DNA from: Avimonas intestinalis
Lineage (GTDB): Bacteria > Bacillota > Clostridia > Oscillospirales > Acutalibacteraceae
Assembly: GCA_904380375.1 (NCBI GenBank)
Contig: CAJFID010000017.1
Location: 1-58,636, forward strand
DNA length: 58,636 bases
Reading direction: 5' to 3'
Below are positions 51,776 through 58,636 of this stretch, in pieces. The position numbers and the translations under genes were made by a program. The notes beneath the pieces are model-generated. The model did not search any database and was not told the DNA's origin. It saw nothing but the letters and a program-made list of their open reading frames with translations. Position 1 is the first letter of the stretch. Each line of letters begins with the position of its first letter.

Positions 51776-52768
51776 TCAGTTGTCCCAGGGCGGCAGCCCC
51801 CACTCCTCCGCAGATTCGCCGCGGCTGCGCATAAACGCCAGAACCTCCTGCAGCGTGGGCAGGCTCGGCTGCGCCCCCATGCGCGAAACGGTCAGCGAAG
51901 CCGTATAATTCGAAAAACGAAGCGCTTTTTCATAGGGCAGGCCCCAGCACAACGCCGTACAGAAAGCGCCGACAAAGCTGTCCCCCGCCGCGGTCGGATC
52001 CTTTACCTCCACGCCGGGGATGCAGGGGCTATAAAAAAAGCGGGCCTCCGTCCCCAGAGCCGCCCCGCGGCTCCCCATGGTAATCAGTGCATTCTGTACC
52101 CCCATTGCACGCAGCCGGCCCGCGGCACGCCGGGCGGATTCCTCGTCTTTCACCGGGATCCCCGTCATGTGCTCCGCTTCGTGCTCATTGGGAGATATGT
52201 AGCTCAGTTTCTCCAGCAGCGAAGGGGGAAGCGGCGCGTAGGGCGCGGAATTCAGCATCACCGGGATGCCGTTTTCCGCTGCGTATCCGGCAACTATCCG
52301 GTTGATCTCCTGCGGGATTTCCAGCTGGAGGATTACCATGTCATAGTCAGAAATTGTCTTTTGCAAAAAGGATACCTCATCGGGAGTAATCGTCATATTT
52401 GTTCCGGGAACCACGATGATCCGGTTGGAGGCCTTTCCGCCTCCCGTTTCCAGCTGTACGTTTCCAACGCCGGAGGGCACGCCCCCCTGCACCATCAGAT
52501 GCGTATTATCCACGCCGGAATCGGACAGGGAATCCCGCATCCGCACACCAAAATCGTCCTCTCCAATTTTCCCCACCATTGTGACCGACGCCCCAAGACG
52601 CGCCGCCTGAATCGCCTGGTTGGCCCCTTTCCCGCCGGAAGCCGTCTGAAACCCGCTGCCGATGACCGTTTCTCCTTTGGCGGGAAACCGCGGCGTGCTG
52701 ACGATCAGATCCATCACCAGACTGCCGACCACCAAAATTTTCGGAGGGGTAAGCTGCGCCATATGCAT
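51776..52768 (-). CDS. rbsK: Ribokinase (PfkB family)
   Basis: Phosphorylates ribose to ribose 5-phosphate. The 330 aa product shows the PfkB signatures: VVGSLVMDLIV at the N-terminus, ASGGKGANQAIQAARLGA, MLNSAPYAPLP, and the anion hole and catalytic Asp in DPTAAGDSFVGAFC. Two ATGs compete (52768 and 52762); AAAGG lies 6 nt before the first. It leads a rbsK-SIS-rbsD group and is divergent from the AraC gene. The substrate could be another pentose or deoxyribose. Confidence 0.88.
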   Translation of the reverse strand: MHMAQLTPPKILVVGSLVMDLIVSTPRFPAKGETVIGSGFQTASGGKGANQAIQAARLGASVTMVGKIGEDDFGVRMRDSLSDSGVDNTHLMVQGGVPSGVGNVQLETGGGKASNRIIVVPGTNMTITPDEVSFLQKTISDYDMVILQLEIPQEINRIVAGYAAENGIPVMLNSAPYAPLPPSLLEKLSYISPNEHEAEHMTGIPVKDEESARRAAGRLRAMGVQNALITMGSRGAALGTEARFFYSPCIPGVEVKDPTAAGDSFVGAFCTALCWGLPYEKALRFSNYTASLTVSRMGAQPSLPTLQEVLAFMRSRGESAEEWGLPPWDN

Positions 52769-52808
52769 CCGCCGCCTTTCAGGTGCCCAAAAATCTCTCA
52801 CGGAATCC

Positions 52809-52837
52809 TTGCCTTTTCGGTAATTTAACTGTATACT
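52809..52837 (+). promoter_or_regulatory. Promoter of the AraC-type gene
   Basis: TTGCCT (52809-52814), 17-bp spacer, TATACT (52832-52837), leader about 90 nt. The leader holds a small palindrome TGTCT-GCATAT-AGACA (52866-52881) that may be a regulator site for the divergent rbsK and araC-type genes. No strong rbsK promoter could be fixed. Confidence 0.6.
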
Positions 52838-52933
52838 GTTTTAGGGGCGGTTTCTCGCCTGATTTTGTCTGCATATAGACATTTTTTGTGATTTTATTTC
52901 AGGATTCGGCTTGCAAAGGGAGGGTGGCCAAGT

Positions 52934-53884
52934 ATGAAAGCGTTCCATGAGGTGCGGAAATATGACGGCGACTTTATGGCCTGGCATTCGGCATACGATA
53001 ATATGAGCTTCTGGGCGCATTGGCACGAAGAGATCGAGCTCATCCTGGTTCGTTCCGGCACTGCCCGGATCAACGTAACCAACCAAGCCTTTACAGCCCG
53101 GGAGGGGGATCTCGTCCTATGCGACAGCGGCGACATCCATTACAGCGACTCGTACCAGATGGCGAACCGCCTGGAATTCATTGTGTTTGATCCTCATCTG
53201 ATCAGTTCGCATTATCAATACACAAATTTTGCATGCCCTTTAATCCGGGCGAAAGATTTGAAAAACGCGGGGCTGGACGGTTTGGTATACTCCCTTTTTG
53301 AACGCATACCGGCAGAGCTCCATGAAAAAAAGCCCTTTTATAAAGAACTTGTCAAAAGCCTGCTGCGGGAATTCTGGTATACCATCCGGCGGTTTTTGCA
53401 GGAATCCAGAACCGCCGAAACCAGCGGGCGGCGGCATTACATGCTGAATAACCTGCAGCAGCTCCTCGACTACATTGATGAAAATTACAGCGAACCGATC
53501 ACACTGAGCCAGGCAGCCGCTCAAATGGGTTTCAGCGACAGCCATTTTTCCAAATTTTTCAAGCAATACACCGGCGTGAATTTTGTTTCGTATCTGCAGA
53601 TGATCCGGATAGAACAAGCGATCAACCGGTTGCATGACTCCTCCGGCCGCATCGTGGATATCGCCTATGACTGCGGCTTTACCAATGTGCGCACCTTCAA
53701 CCGGGTATTCAAGAGGCTGACTTCGCATTCACCCGTAGAATTCTGTAAACAAAAAGATTTTGAGGAATATACCTTTACCCTGGGGGACCGGAAGGTCTCC
53801 CAAGAAGAGCAGGTGGAAAACCATTCAATCGTAGTCCTGAAAAATAACCGACGGCTATCGGAAGCCCAGCTGTCGCAGCCATGA
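52934..53884 (+). CDS. AraC-family transcriptional regulator
   Basis: The 316 aa regulator has an N-terminal cupin ligand domain (about 10-140: AHWHEEIELILVRSGTARINV and GDLVLCDSGDIHYSDS) and a C-terminal AraC DNA-binding domain (about 175-275) with two HTHs: LSQAAAQMGFSDSHFSKFFKQYTGVNFVSYL and IVDIAYDCGFTNVRTFNRVFKR. A poorly conserved 40-residue tail follows. GGGAGGG lies 9 nt before the ATG. It diverges from rbsK and likely activates the rbsK group or the transport operon on sensing a sugar. Confidence 0.93.
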   Translation: MKAFHEVRKYDGDFMAWHSAYDNMSFWAHWHEEIELILVRSGTARINVTNQAFTAREGDLVLCDSGDIHYSDSYQMANRLEFIVFDPHLISSHYQYTNFACPLIRAKDLKNAGLDGLVYSLFERIPAELHEKKPFYKELVKSLLREFWYTIRRFLQESRTAETSGRRHYMLNNLQQLLDYIDENYSEPITLSQAAAQMGFSDSHFSKFFKQYTGVNFVSYLQMIRIEQAINRLHDSSGRIVDIAYDCGFTNVRTFNRVFKRLTSHSPVEFCKQKDFEEYTFTLGDRKVSQEEQVENHSIVVLKNNRRLSEAQLSQP

Positions 53885-53912
53885 ATACCGTAAATATAGA
53901 CCTTATGACGGA

Positions 53913-54326
53913 TCAGGCCGCCAGATCGCAAAAGGGAGCCTGTCTCAGCGTCCAGGTATTCATCCCGTATTCCCAAAACGGCATTGCTTTGTCCGCTGCT
54001 GGAATCTTCTCCACAGGGAAGGCTACGGAAACGGAACCAAGCAGCATAGCGATAAAGCAGGTGATAAGGATCATTAACCCCTCCAGCCACCGGCGGCGAC
54101 GGCGGCTAACCCCTTAACCGCTGCAACGGCAGCCTTAGCCGCCGCTCTGGCCGTCTGCGGCGCCCGCCGAATCGCTTGTGCGGATGCCGGATGCCCTGAC
54201 CGCCAGCCCCGTCCGCTTGACCGCCGTTTGTGCCGTCTGGATACCCCTGGCCCCCGACTTGGCGCCTTTCAAGGATCGGCCGGCATTTTTCACCGATTTC
54301 ACGATTTTCCCCTTGACGCTACCCAA
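53913..54326 (-). pseudogene. Frameshifted remnant of a conjugative-element (CD1108-type) protein
   Basis: Three reading frames in succession encode pieces of one protein type. First, GKIVKSVKNAGRSLKGAKSG (from 54326) with a TAQTAV stretch. After a frame change, QTARAAAKAAVAAVKGLAAV followed by AAGGW. After a second change, WLEGLMILITCFIAMLLGSV, a membrane helix, ending at 53913. This Lys/Ala-rich helix followed by an AAGGW-hydrophobic segment is what I know from large Tn916/ICE-type cell-wall-hydrolase proteins. Frameshifts and loss of the rest show decay. A short spurious peptide is a less likely reading. Confidence 0.6.
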
Positions 54327-54418
54327 ACAAGCCCGAACGCCCGCATGAATACTAAGAAAAGTGGTGCGGGATCTTTTGTTATCGCCCCATCATGGCTTGG
54401 GCAACAAAAAGTCAACCG

Positions 54419-54560
54419 GCTTCACCGCGGGCCTTTCATTGAGAAAAGAAAAGCCTGCGGTGAGCGACTTGCAAGAAGAGGGAGTTCATACGAACTCCCT
54501 CTTCTTGCGCTGGTCTTGGGGTAATGTCAAGGCCCCCAGCTTAGCCGGGGGTTGCCTTTT
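54419..54560. other. Cluster of three hairpins
   Basis: Three nested or adjacent structures: GC-T-CACCGC/GCGGTGA-GC arms (about 54419-54466), a perfect 17-bp inverted repeat GCAAGAAGAGGGAGTTC with a 4-nt loop (54471-54508), and CCCCC / GGGGG followed by TTTT (54532-54560). The interval 54327-54884 otherwise has no gene. It may be the end of a lost element or a terminator array. Confidence 0.6.
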
Positions 54561-54774
54561 GGCTTAAGCGACAAAATACAACATTGGCGGTTTATATTCT
54601 ACCGCACTCTCTTCTCTCCATCTATTTATCTGGTCTTCAGATACGCAGAGGGATGAATTATAGCGTAAAAAGGGCGGCAGATCCTGGCATAATGTGTCCG
54701 CTGTCTCCGTGCTTTTTGTACACGCTCTGTTGCTCTACTGGGTACCGGTCACATTAAGCGAAAACCGTATGAAA

Positions 54775-54841
54775 GGAACAGCAATAGGATAAACCCCCAC
54801 CGCCCATGTCCGTCAGAGCACCTCACCCGTTGAGCTATTCC
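54775..54841 (-). other. tRNA-like relic
   Basis: On the minus strand GGAATAGCTCAACGGGTGAG resembles a tRNA 5' half, and its ends GGAATAG / CTGTTCC can pair over 7 bp. The middle is too short (67 nt in total) and no proper anticodon arm is present, so it is not a functional tRNA by inspection. Confidence 0.25.
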
Positions 54842-54884
54842 ATAAATTTTGGGTCGGGGTTGAATAAAAGAAGAATCCCATCGT

Positions 54885-55961
54885 TTATTGTACATCAAAC
54901 TCCGTCTCGGCCAGAGTGCAGCCGTTTATCGTTATCTTAAGCACATGGCGCCCCGGATAGATCTTCCTCGTGGAAGTCTCTGCTATCTGGTGCCGCCGTT
55001 CCACGGTTATTGTTCCTGGCGTGCAAACCCTTTCCGATAGGCGATATTCTTTGAAATTTACCTTCCCATTGCTTTTTAGATAGCCAATCGCATACCCAAG
55101 CCGTATTTTGATCCCTTCCGACGATTCGTTGATAACATCAAAGGAAAAGGACAAATCCTGGTTTTTCCGAACTGTCGCGGTACACCATATTCTTTTTACC
55201 GATATCCCATCCGGCTTCTTTAACTCAAACAGCTCCATCGCCGGCGGATACCCTTTTTTCAGAAGTGTCCTACACGCATGCTTAATGATCTTCTCTGTAT
55301 TTTTGCTGCCACTACTCAGCCATTCTCTCCCTATCCCCACGACAAGTTCCGGTTCCACCTTAGAGAGTTCGTTGAGGTTGTTGGCCACACTTTTGCGGAC
55401 ATACTCGGAAGGATCATCCTTTAAAGCTTCCAGCAAGGGAATCGCATAGTCATGTTTTTTGTTGACCGTCTGCAGCCGGGAGCCCCATGGGATATTCAGC
55501 CTTGTACCCTCACTTACTAGCCTGCGAACGTGTTCGTTGTTCGATTGCGTCCATTCTTTCAAAATCCCGAACATTTCAATGGGGTACCGGTCGATAAACG
55601 GCCTTACCGCAAACTCGCACGAGGAATATTGCGTGATACAGGCCATGGCTTCCGCCGAATCCTCACAATCCTCCATACCGTTTTCCACGATATATTGAGG
55701 AAATATCATCGCCTGCGGCCCGCTGCAGGCCGGGACCAGGGAACAAAGGATCTTGATTGTCGCTTTATAATCTCCCGGCAACATTTCCCCAAGAGTTTTA
55801 GCCATGTGCGACAGCCGGGCAAACAGCCCCCGACCCCCCCACATATCATCAAATACGGTCTTTATAAATTGCTCTTTTGGAAAATCTGCAAAAACGCCAC
55901 AAAGCTTTTCCCCCAGTTCCTCCACCACCGGCATGGTAAACATATCCCTGACATCGCTCAT
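54885..55961 (-). CDS. alkC: AlkC-type DNA alkylation repair glycosylase
   Basis: HEAT-like repeat DNA glycosylase that removes small alkyl-purines without flipping the base. The 358 aa product shows the AlkC segments EHVRRLVSEGTRLNIPWGSRL, DDPSEYVRKSVANNLNELSK and IIKHACRTLLKKGYPPA (about 140-235), followed by an Ig-like C-terminal domain (about 250-358, SFSFDVINESSEGIKIRLGYAI). Length matches AlkC proteins that carry the Ig-like extension. It is lower in GC than the carbohydrate island and flanked by decayed genes, so it may have come by transfer. It is monocistronic. Confidence 0.85.
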   Translation of the reverse strand: MSDVRDMFTMPVVEELGEKLCGVFADFPKEQFIKTVFDDMWGGRGLFARLSHMAKTLGEMLPGDYKATIKILCSLVPACSGPQAMIFPQYIVENGMEDCEDSAEAMACITQYSSCEFAVRPFIDRYPIEMFGILKEWTQSNNEHVRRLVSEGTRLNIPWGSRLQTVNKKHDYAIPLLEALKDDPSEYVRKSVANNLNELSKVEPELVVGIGREWLSSGSKNTEKIIKHACRTLLKKGYPPAMELFELKKPDGISVKRIWCTATVRKNQDLSFSFDVINESSEGIKIRLGYAIGYLKSNGKVNFKEYRLSERVCTPGTITVERRHQIAETSTRKIYPGRHVLKITINGCTLAETEFDVQ

Positions 55962-56417
55962 TCCTCTTCCTCCTTTGCAATGAATTCCTCAGTAAATAAT
56001 TATATAAGTGGCTTGATTGCCTAAAAAACAATAGAAAAGGTCATTGTTAACAACCTCTTAGAGCGTAGCTTTTTCATTGATGAAAGCATATATACTCTTT
56101 TATTGTTTTTATATAATTCATCGCTATTTTGACTAGTATTCCATTATTATAAGCTATATTTATTGGCTTATTTTGCCTATATATCCCCTGATTTACCCAG
56201 ATTTTAACACGATTATAGCATTAACAATAATTTTTTTCAATAACTTTCCAAGTGAACTTGAAGATGGATACAATGTTTTTTCCGCTTAGAACAAGCCGCG
56301 TTTTCGCATGGGGTATTCCTCGTGCGCGTTGTAAATCTCTCCCCCGGGGTGCTGCGTACCCTGGCCTCCAAACAAAAGGGCGCGGTTTATTCACAGGGCT
56401 CAAACGTTTCACTCCCC
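55962..56417. other. AT-rich interval upstream of alkC, no gene
   Basis: 55980-56260 is strongly AT-rich and should hold the alkC promoter on the minus strand. 56276-56405 contains a short minus-strand frame with LLFGGQGTQHPG, faintly like the start of malonyl-CoA:ACP transacylase, but too short to call. Confidence 0.4.
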
Positions 56418-56753
56418 TATCCGTGATAGCGAACGTTCGGCCGCCATACCAGATTGAAGGCCATCATCGGGATAGCGTACGGCGATACACAGTTCGCCCC
56501 CTGTTTCATCTTCTTTCATACAGGAACCGAAAAATACTCCCAGGCGTTCGGAGGGAACCTCGCCTAGGATACCGCTGCCCTCCATCGCCTGCGAAGCCGC
56601 CGCCATTGTCCATTGCGTATACAAATCCGTCCGCCGTACCTCGCCATATTCCATATGCTTCTCCGAATGGCAACCTTTCACCTCCGTTGCCACTTCGACC
56701 GGCAGCCCCTTGATATCATAGCGGATAACGCGGCCTACGCCATCATTTCGCAT
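56418..56753 (-). pseudogene. fabF: Frameshifted fragment of beta-ketoacyl-ACP synthase II
   Basis: The minus strand encodes GRVIRYDIKGLPVEVATEVKG, then EVRRTDLYTQWTMAAASQAMEGSG and PSERLGVFFGS, which match residues of about 35-115 of FabF. After KEDETGG the frame shifts, and the neighbouring frame continues VSPYAIPMMAFNL, the next conserved FabF block. The N-terminal VVVTGMG, the catalytic Cys-His-His region and the rest are missing. It is a gene remnant, not a functional enzyme. Confidence 0.75.
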
Positions 56754-57447
56754 AAAGCCACGCCGGGTACTAGCGGATGGCCCGGAAAATGCCCGTGAAA
56801 AAACAAGAAGTGAAGCGGTTCTCCAATGGCGGGATGAATATTGCAAACTGTTGGAAGAGAATTCCTCCTCCGCATAAAAGCCGGCCTTTCCCAAGGCAGC
56901 TACTCATAAAACAGCAGCAACAACTAACTGAAACAGGGGATCTGCCATAACGGATTGCCACAAAAAGTGGGTAAAAGGTCAAAGACTTCTTGCCCGCTAT
57001 TTCATACCGCGTGGAACGATAGGACGGTATTTTTGCACTTCCGAGGGATATTTATTGCCCACTTCGTTCCTGCCCTCTGTAAGCCGCATAAATACAGGCT
57101 TTTTGCCCGTCTAAATATCCATACTGACAGGAAAAATAAATACTATGTTTGAGGGCGCAAGCGGTCTATCCGTTTGCGCCCTCTTGGCTGCCCAATAGCA
57201 AAGGCGGGAAAAGCCGTCAAGGACGCGAAGCGCGAAGTTTATTCATGCAGCGCTGGGCGCTTACAAGAAATTACGGAAAAACAACAGTTTGAAGTGTCCC
57301 TTGACTATCTTCGTGAGTTTGATTTTGAGCCTGTTTCTTCATCCTTTTTCTCACCCCCCTTCTGCCAAAATGGGGGATGACAACAAACGATGCAGCTTAT
57401 ACGCGTCTTGCTCTTGCAGATAGGGTACAATAGCCAATGCGTATCCA
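56754..57447. other. Gene-poor interval with one strong hairpin
   Basis: No SD-supported, recognisable frame. 57151-57183 is a 33-bp palindrome-like hairpin GAGGGCGCAA / TTGCGCCCTC with further pairs toward the loop. Short open stretches occur on the plus strand (about 56780-56945 and 57174-57380) but show no family signature; they may be remnants of mobile-element genes. Confidence 0.45.
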
Positions 57448-58636
57448 TCATATCTCCCAACTTCCACTCATCATTTGCAGTTGCATCATGTGGGGATAAA
57501 TCTTACCTGTTCGTATCAGTTCCTCCGGCGTTCCCTGCTCGGCGACGATCCCGTCTGAAAGCACCACTACTTTATCCGCTCCGCTTACAGTGCGCATACG
57601 ATGGGCGATAACAAGCACGGTCTTGTTTTTTATCAACCGTGATAAAGCGGTCTGTATGAGGGTTTCATTTTCCACATCAAGGCTTGCTGTCGCTTCATCC
57701 AGTAAGATAATCGGGGCGTTTTTGAGAAAAGCGCGGGCAATGGAAATCCGTTGTCTCTCGCCGCCCGAAAGTTCGCAGCCGTTTTCGCCTATCATGCTGT
57801 TATAACCATCTGAGAGCTTTAAAGCGAACTCCTCGCAGTTTGCAAGCCTTGCCGCTTGGATTACTTCTTCATCGGTAGCGTCCTTTCTGCCAATCCGGAT
57901 GTTTTCCAGAATGGTATTGTTAAACAATGTTACGTCTTGAAATACGATGGAATACAGCGATAACAAAGTTTCTGGCTCTATTTGTGAAATATCCATGCCT
58001 CCAACTGTAATTTTCCCTTTGCCAATATCCCAAAAACGCGCGGCAAGGCGGGAAACGGTCGTTTTCCCTCCGCCGGACGGCCCAACCAAAGCAGTAACTT
58101 CCCCCTGTTTTGCCGTAAAGGACACATCTTTTAATACAGTTTCCCCGGTATGATAGGCAAAGCCCACATGGCTGAAAACAATATCGTACCCTTTGTTCGT
58201 CAGTTGCTCGTTTCCCGTTTGAATGGGATGGTCAAGGATTTCGTTCATGCGGTCAATATTGGTTTTGGTTGAAATAACCGCCGCCAGATTTTGCAAAGCT
58301 CCTTCCAACGGGGCATACAGCCTGGACGCCACCAGCAAAAACAGGAAAAACAATGGGATTTCGATTTCCCCTTGCACAAGCAGCACAGAGCCTACAAGCG
58401 CCACCGTAGCGATTCCGAATTTCAGGATTAAAGTAGAGGAAACAACGAAAAGGGCGGTGCCCAGTTCTGTAATGATGTGCCGTTTCTCCACGTAATCAAT
58501 TTTCTGATTCAGCCCTTTTAAATAGGCTTCTTCCGCGTTATTGGCCTTTAAGTCCTGCAAGCTTTCAATGCACTCCTGCACACCGCTTTCCAGGGCGACA
58601 TTTGCCGCTACGGATTTCCGGTTAAAATATTCCTGT
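57448..58636 (-). CDS. ABC exporter, permease-ATPase half-transporter (5' end beyond the window)
   Basis: The visible 396 codons hold the second part of a type IV ABC exporter: three or so membrane helices (for example FVVSSTLILKFGIATVALVG and FFLFLLVASRLYAPL) and a complete nucleotide-binding domain with Walker A GPSGGGKTT, signature LSGGERQRISIARA, Walker B IILLDEATASLD and the H-loop IAHRM. The frame stays open to 58636, so about 170-200 residues are missing at the N-terminus. GC is lower than in the island. A heterodimer partner may follow on the far side. Substrate unknown. Confidence 0.92.
   Translation of the reverse strand, partial: QEYFNRKSVAANVALESGVQECIESLQDLKANNAEEAYLKGLNQKIDYVEKRHIITELGTALFVVSSTLILKFGIATVALVGSVLLVQGEIEIPLFFLFLLVASRLYAPLEGALQNLAAVISTKTNIDRMNEILDHPIQTGNEQLTNKGYDIVFSHVGFAYHTGETVLKDVSFTAKQGEVTALVGPSGGGKTTVSRLAARFWDIGKGKITVGGMDISQIEPETLLSLYSIVFQDVTLFNNTILENIRIGRKDATDEEVIQAARLANCEEFALKLSDGYNSMIGENGCELSGGERQRISIARAFLKNAPIILLDEATASLDVENETLIQTALSRLIKNKTVLVIAHRMRTVSGADKVVVLSDGIVAEQGTPEELIRTGKIYPHMMQLQMMSGSWEI

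Noticed and set aside
28422..52768. Sialic acid catabolism as the function of the island
   Set aside because: There is no nanE, nanK, nagA or nagB, the aldolase loop is not NanA-like, and the propellers lack visible FRIP and Arg-triad signatures. The similarity is at fold level only.
56276..56405. FabD-like fragment (LLFGGQGTQHPG)
   Set aside because: Only about a dozen residues resemble the family and the rest does not; too weak to call.

Overview
The window looks like a chromosomal stretch from a GC-rich, endospore-lineage Clostridia (Oscillospirales/Ruminococcaceae-like gut Firmicute). Support comes from a Spo0A-type regulator, RNase M5, a T-box-controlled trp operon, strong Shine-Dalgarno sites, TTGACA/TATAAT promoters, and small Clostridia families (DUF1540, DUF6514). 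The assignment is by gene content only; no 16S or ribosomal protein gene is present. Nearly all genes lie on the minus strand.

Left edge (1-1.8 kb): the end of an integrated element carrying a tyrosine integrase, abutting two tandem initiator tRNA-Met genes, each with its own terminator. 1.9-8.8 kb: a housekeeping block running leftwards (typA, a phosphoribosyltransferase, comEC, holA, rnmV). The ComEC C-terminal domain is degenerate, and an 8-bp tandem repeat lies in the typA leader. 8.9-13.3 kb: a PadR/HAAS/lipoprotein operon, a YhhN-like membrane protein, a YbaK deacylase, and an atypical Spo0A-like regulator behind a DUF6514 gene. A 1.3 kb AT-rich stretch without a convincing gene follows.

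14.5-21.3 kb: an ECF transporter S component, a small KdpD-like USP protein, a metal-response pair (SmtB/ArsR regulator plus CPx-type P-ATPase with a His-rich linker) behind a canonical operator, a DUF1540 Cys-rich miniprotein, a MarR regulator, and an orphan promoter overlapped by a LexA box. 21.4-28.2 kb: a complete overlapping trpEGDCFBA operon behind a T-box leader with a UGG specifier candidate.

28.4-53.9 kb: the most unusual part, a ~24 kb carbohydrate/nucleoside utilisation island. It carries ribokinase, a SIS sugar-phosphate isomerase, an RbsD/FucU mutarotase, an IclR regulator and a divergent AraC regulator. A 15-gene minus-strand series follows: two solute-binding proteins (one fused to two carbohydrate-binding-like domains), two permease pairs without an ATPase, a DUF5696 lipoprotein, an NHL-TPR-Yip1 membrane protein, a nucleoside hydrolase, an N-acetylneuraminate lyase-like aldolase, three paralogous sialidase-fold propeller proteins (two lipoproteins, one cytoplasmic), and two secreted LamG-like proteins. 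I infer that extracellular propellers and LamG-like proteins bind or trim a glycoconjugate or nucleoside-containing ligand, the ABC permeases import it, and the hydrolase, aldolase, mutarotase, isomerase and kinase process it. The substrate cannot be named from sequence.

53.9-58.6 kb: a decayed accessory region with a frameshifted conjugative-element protein remnant, structured hairpins, an AlkC DNA glycosylase gene, a frameshifted fabF fragment, and the 3' part of an ABC exporter gene running off the right edge.
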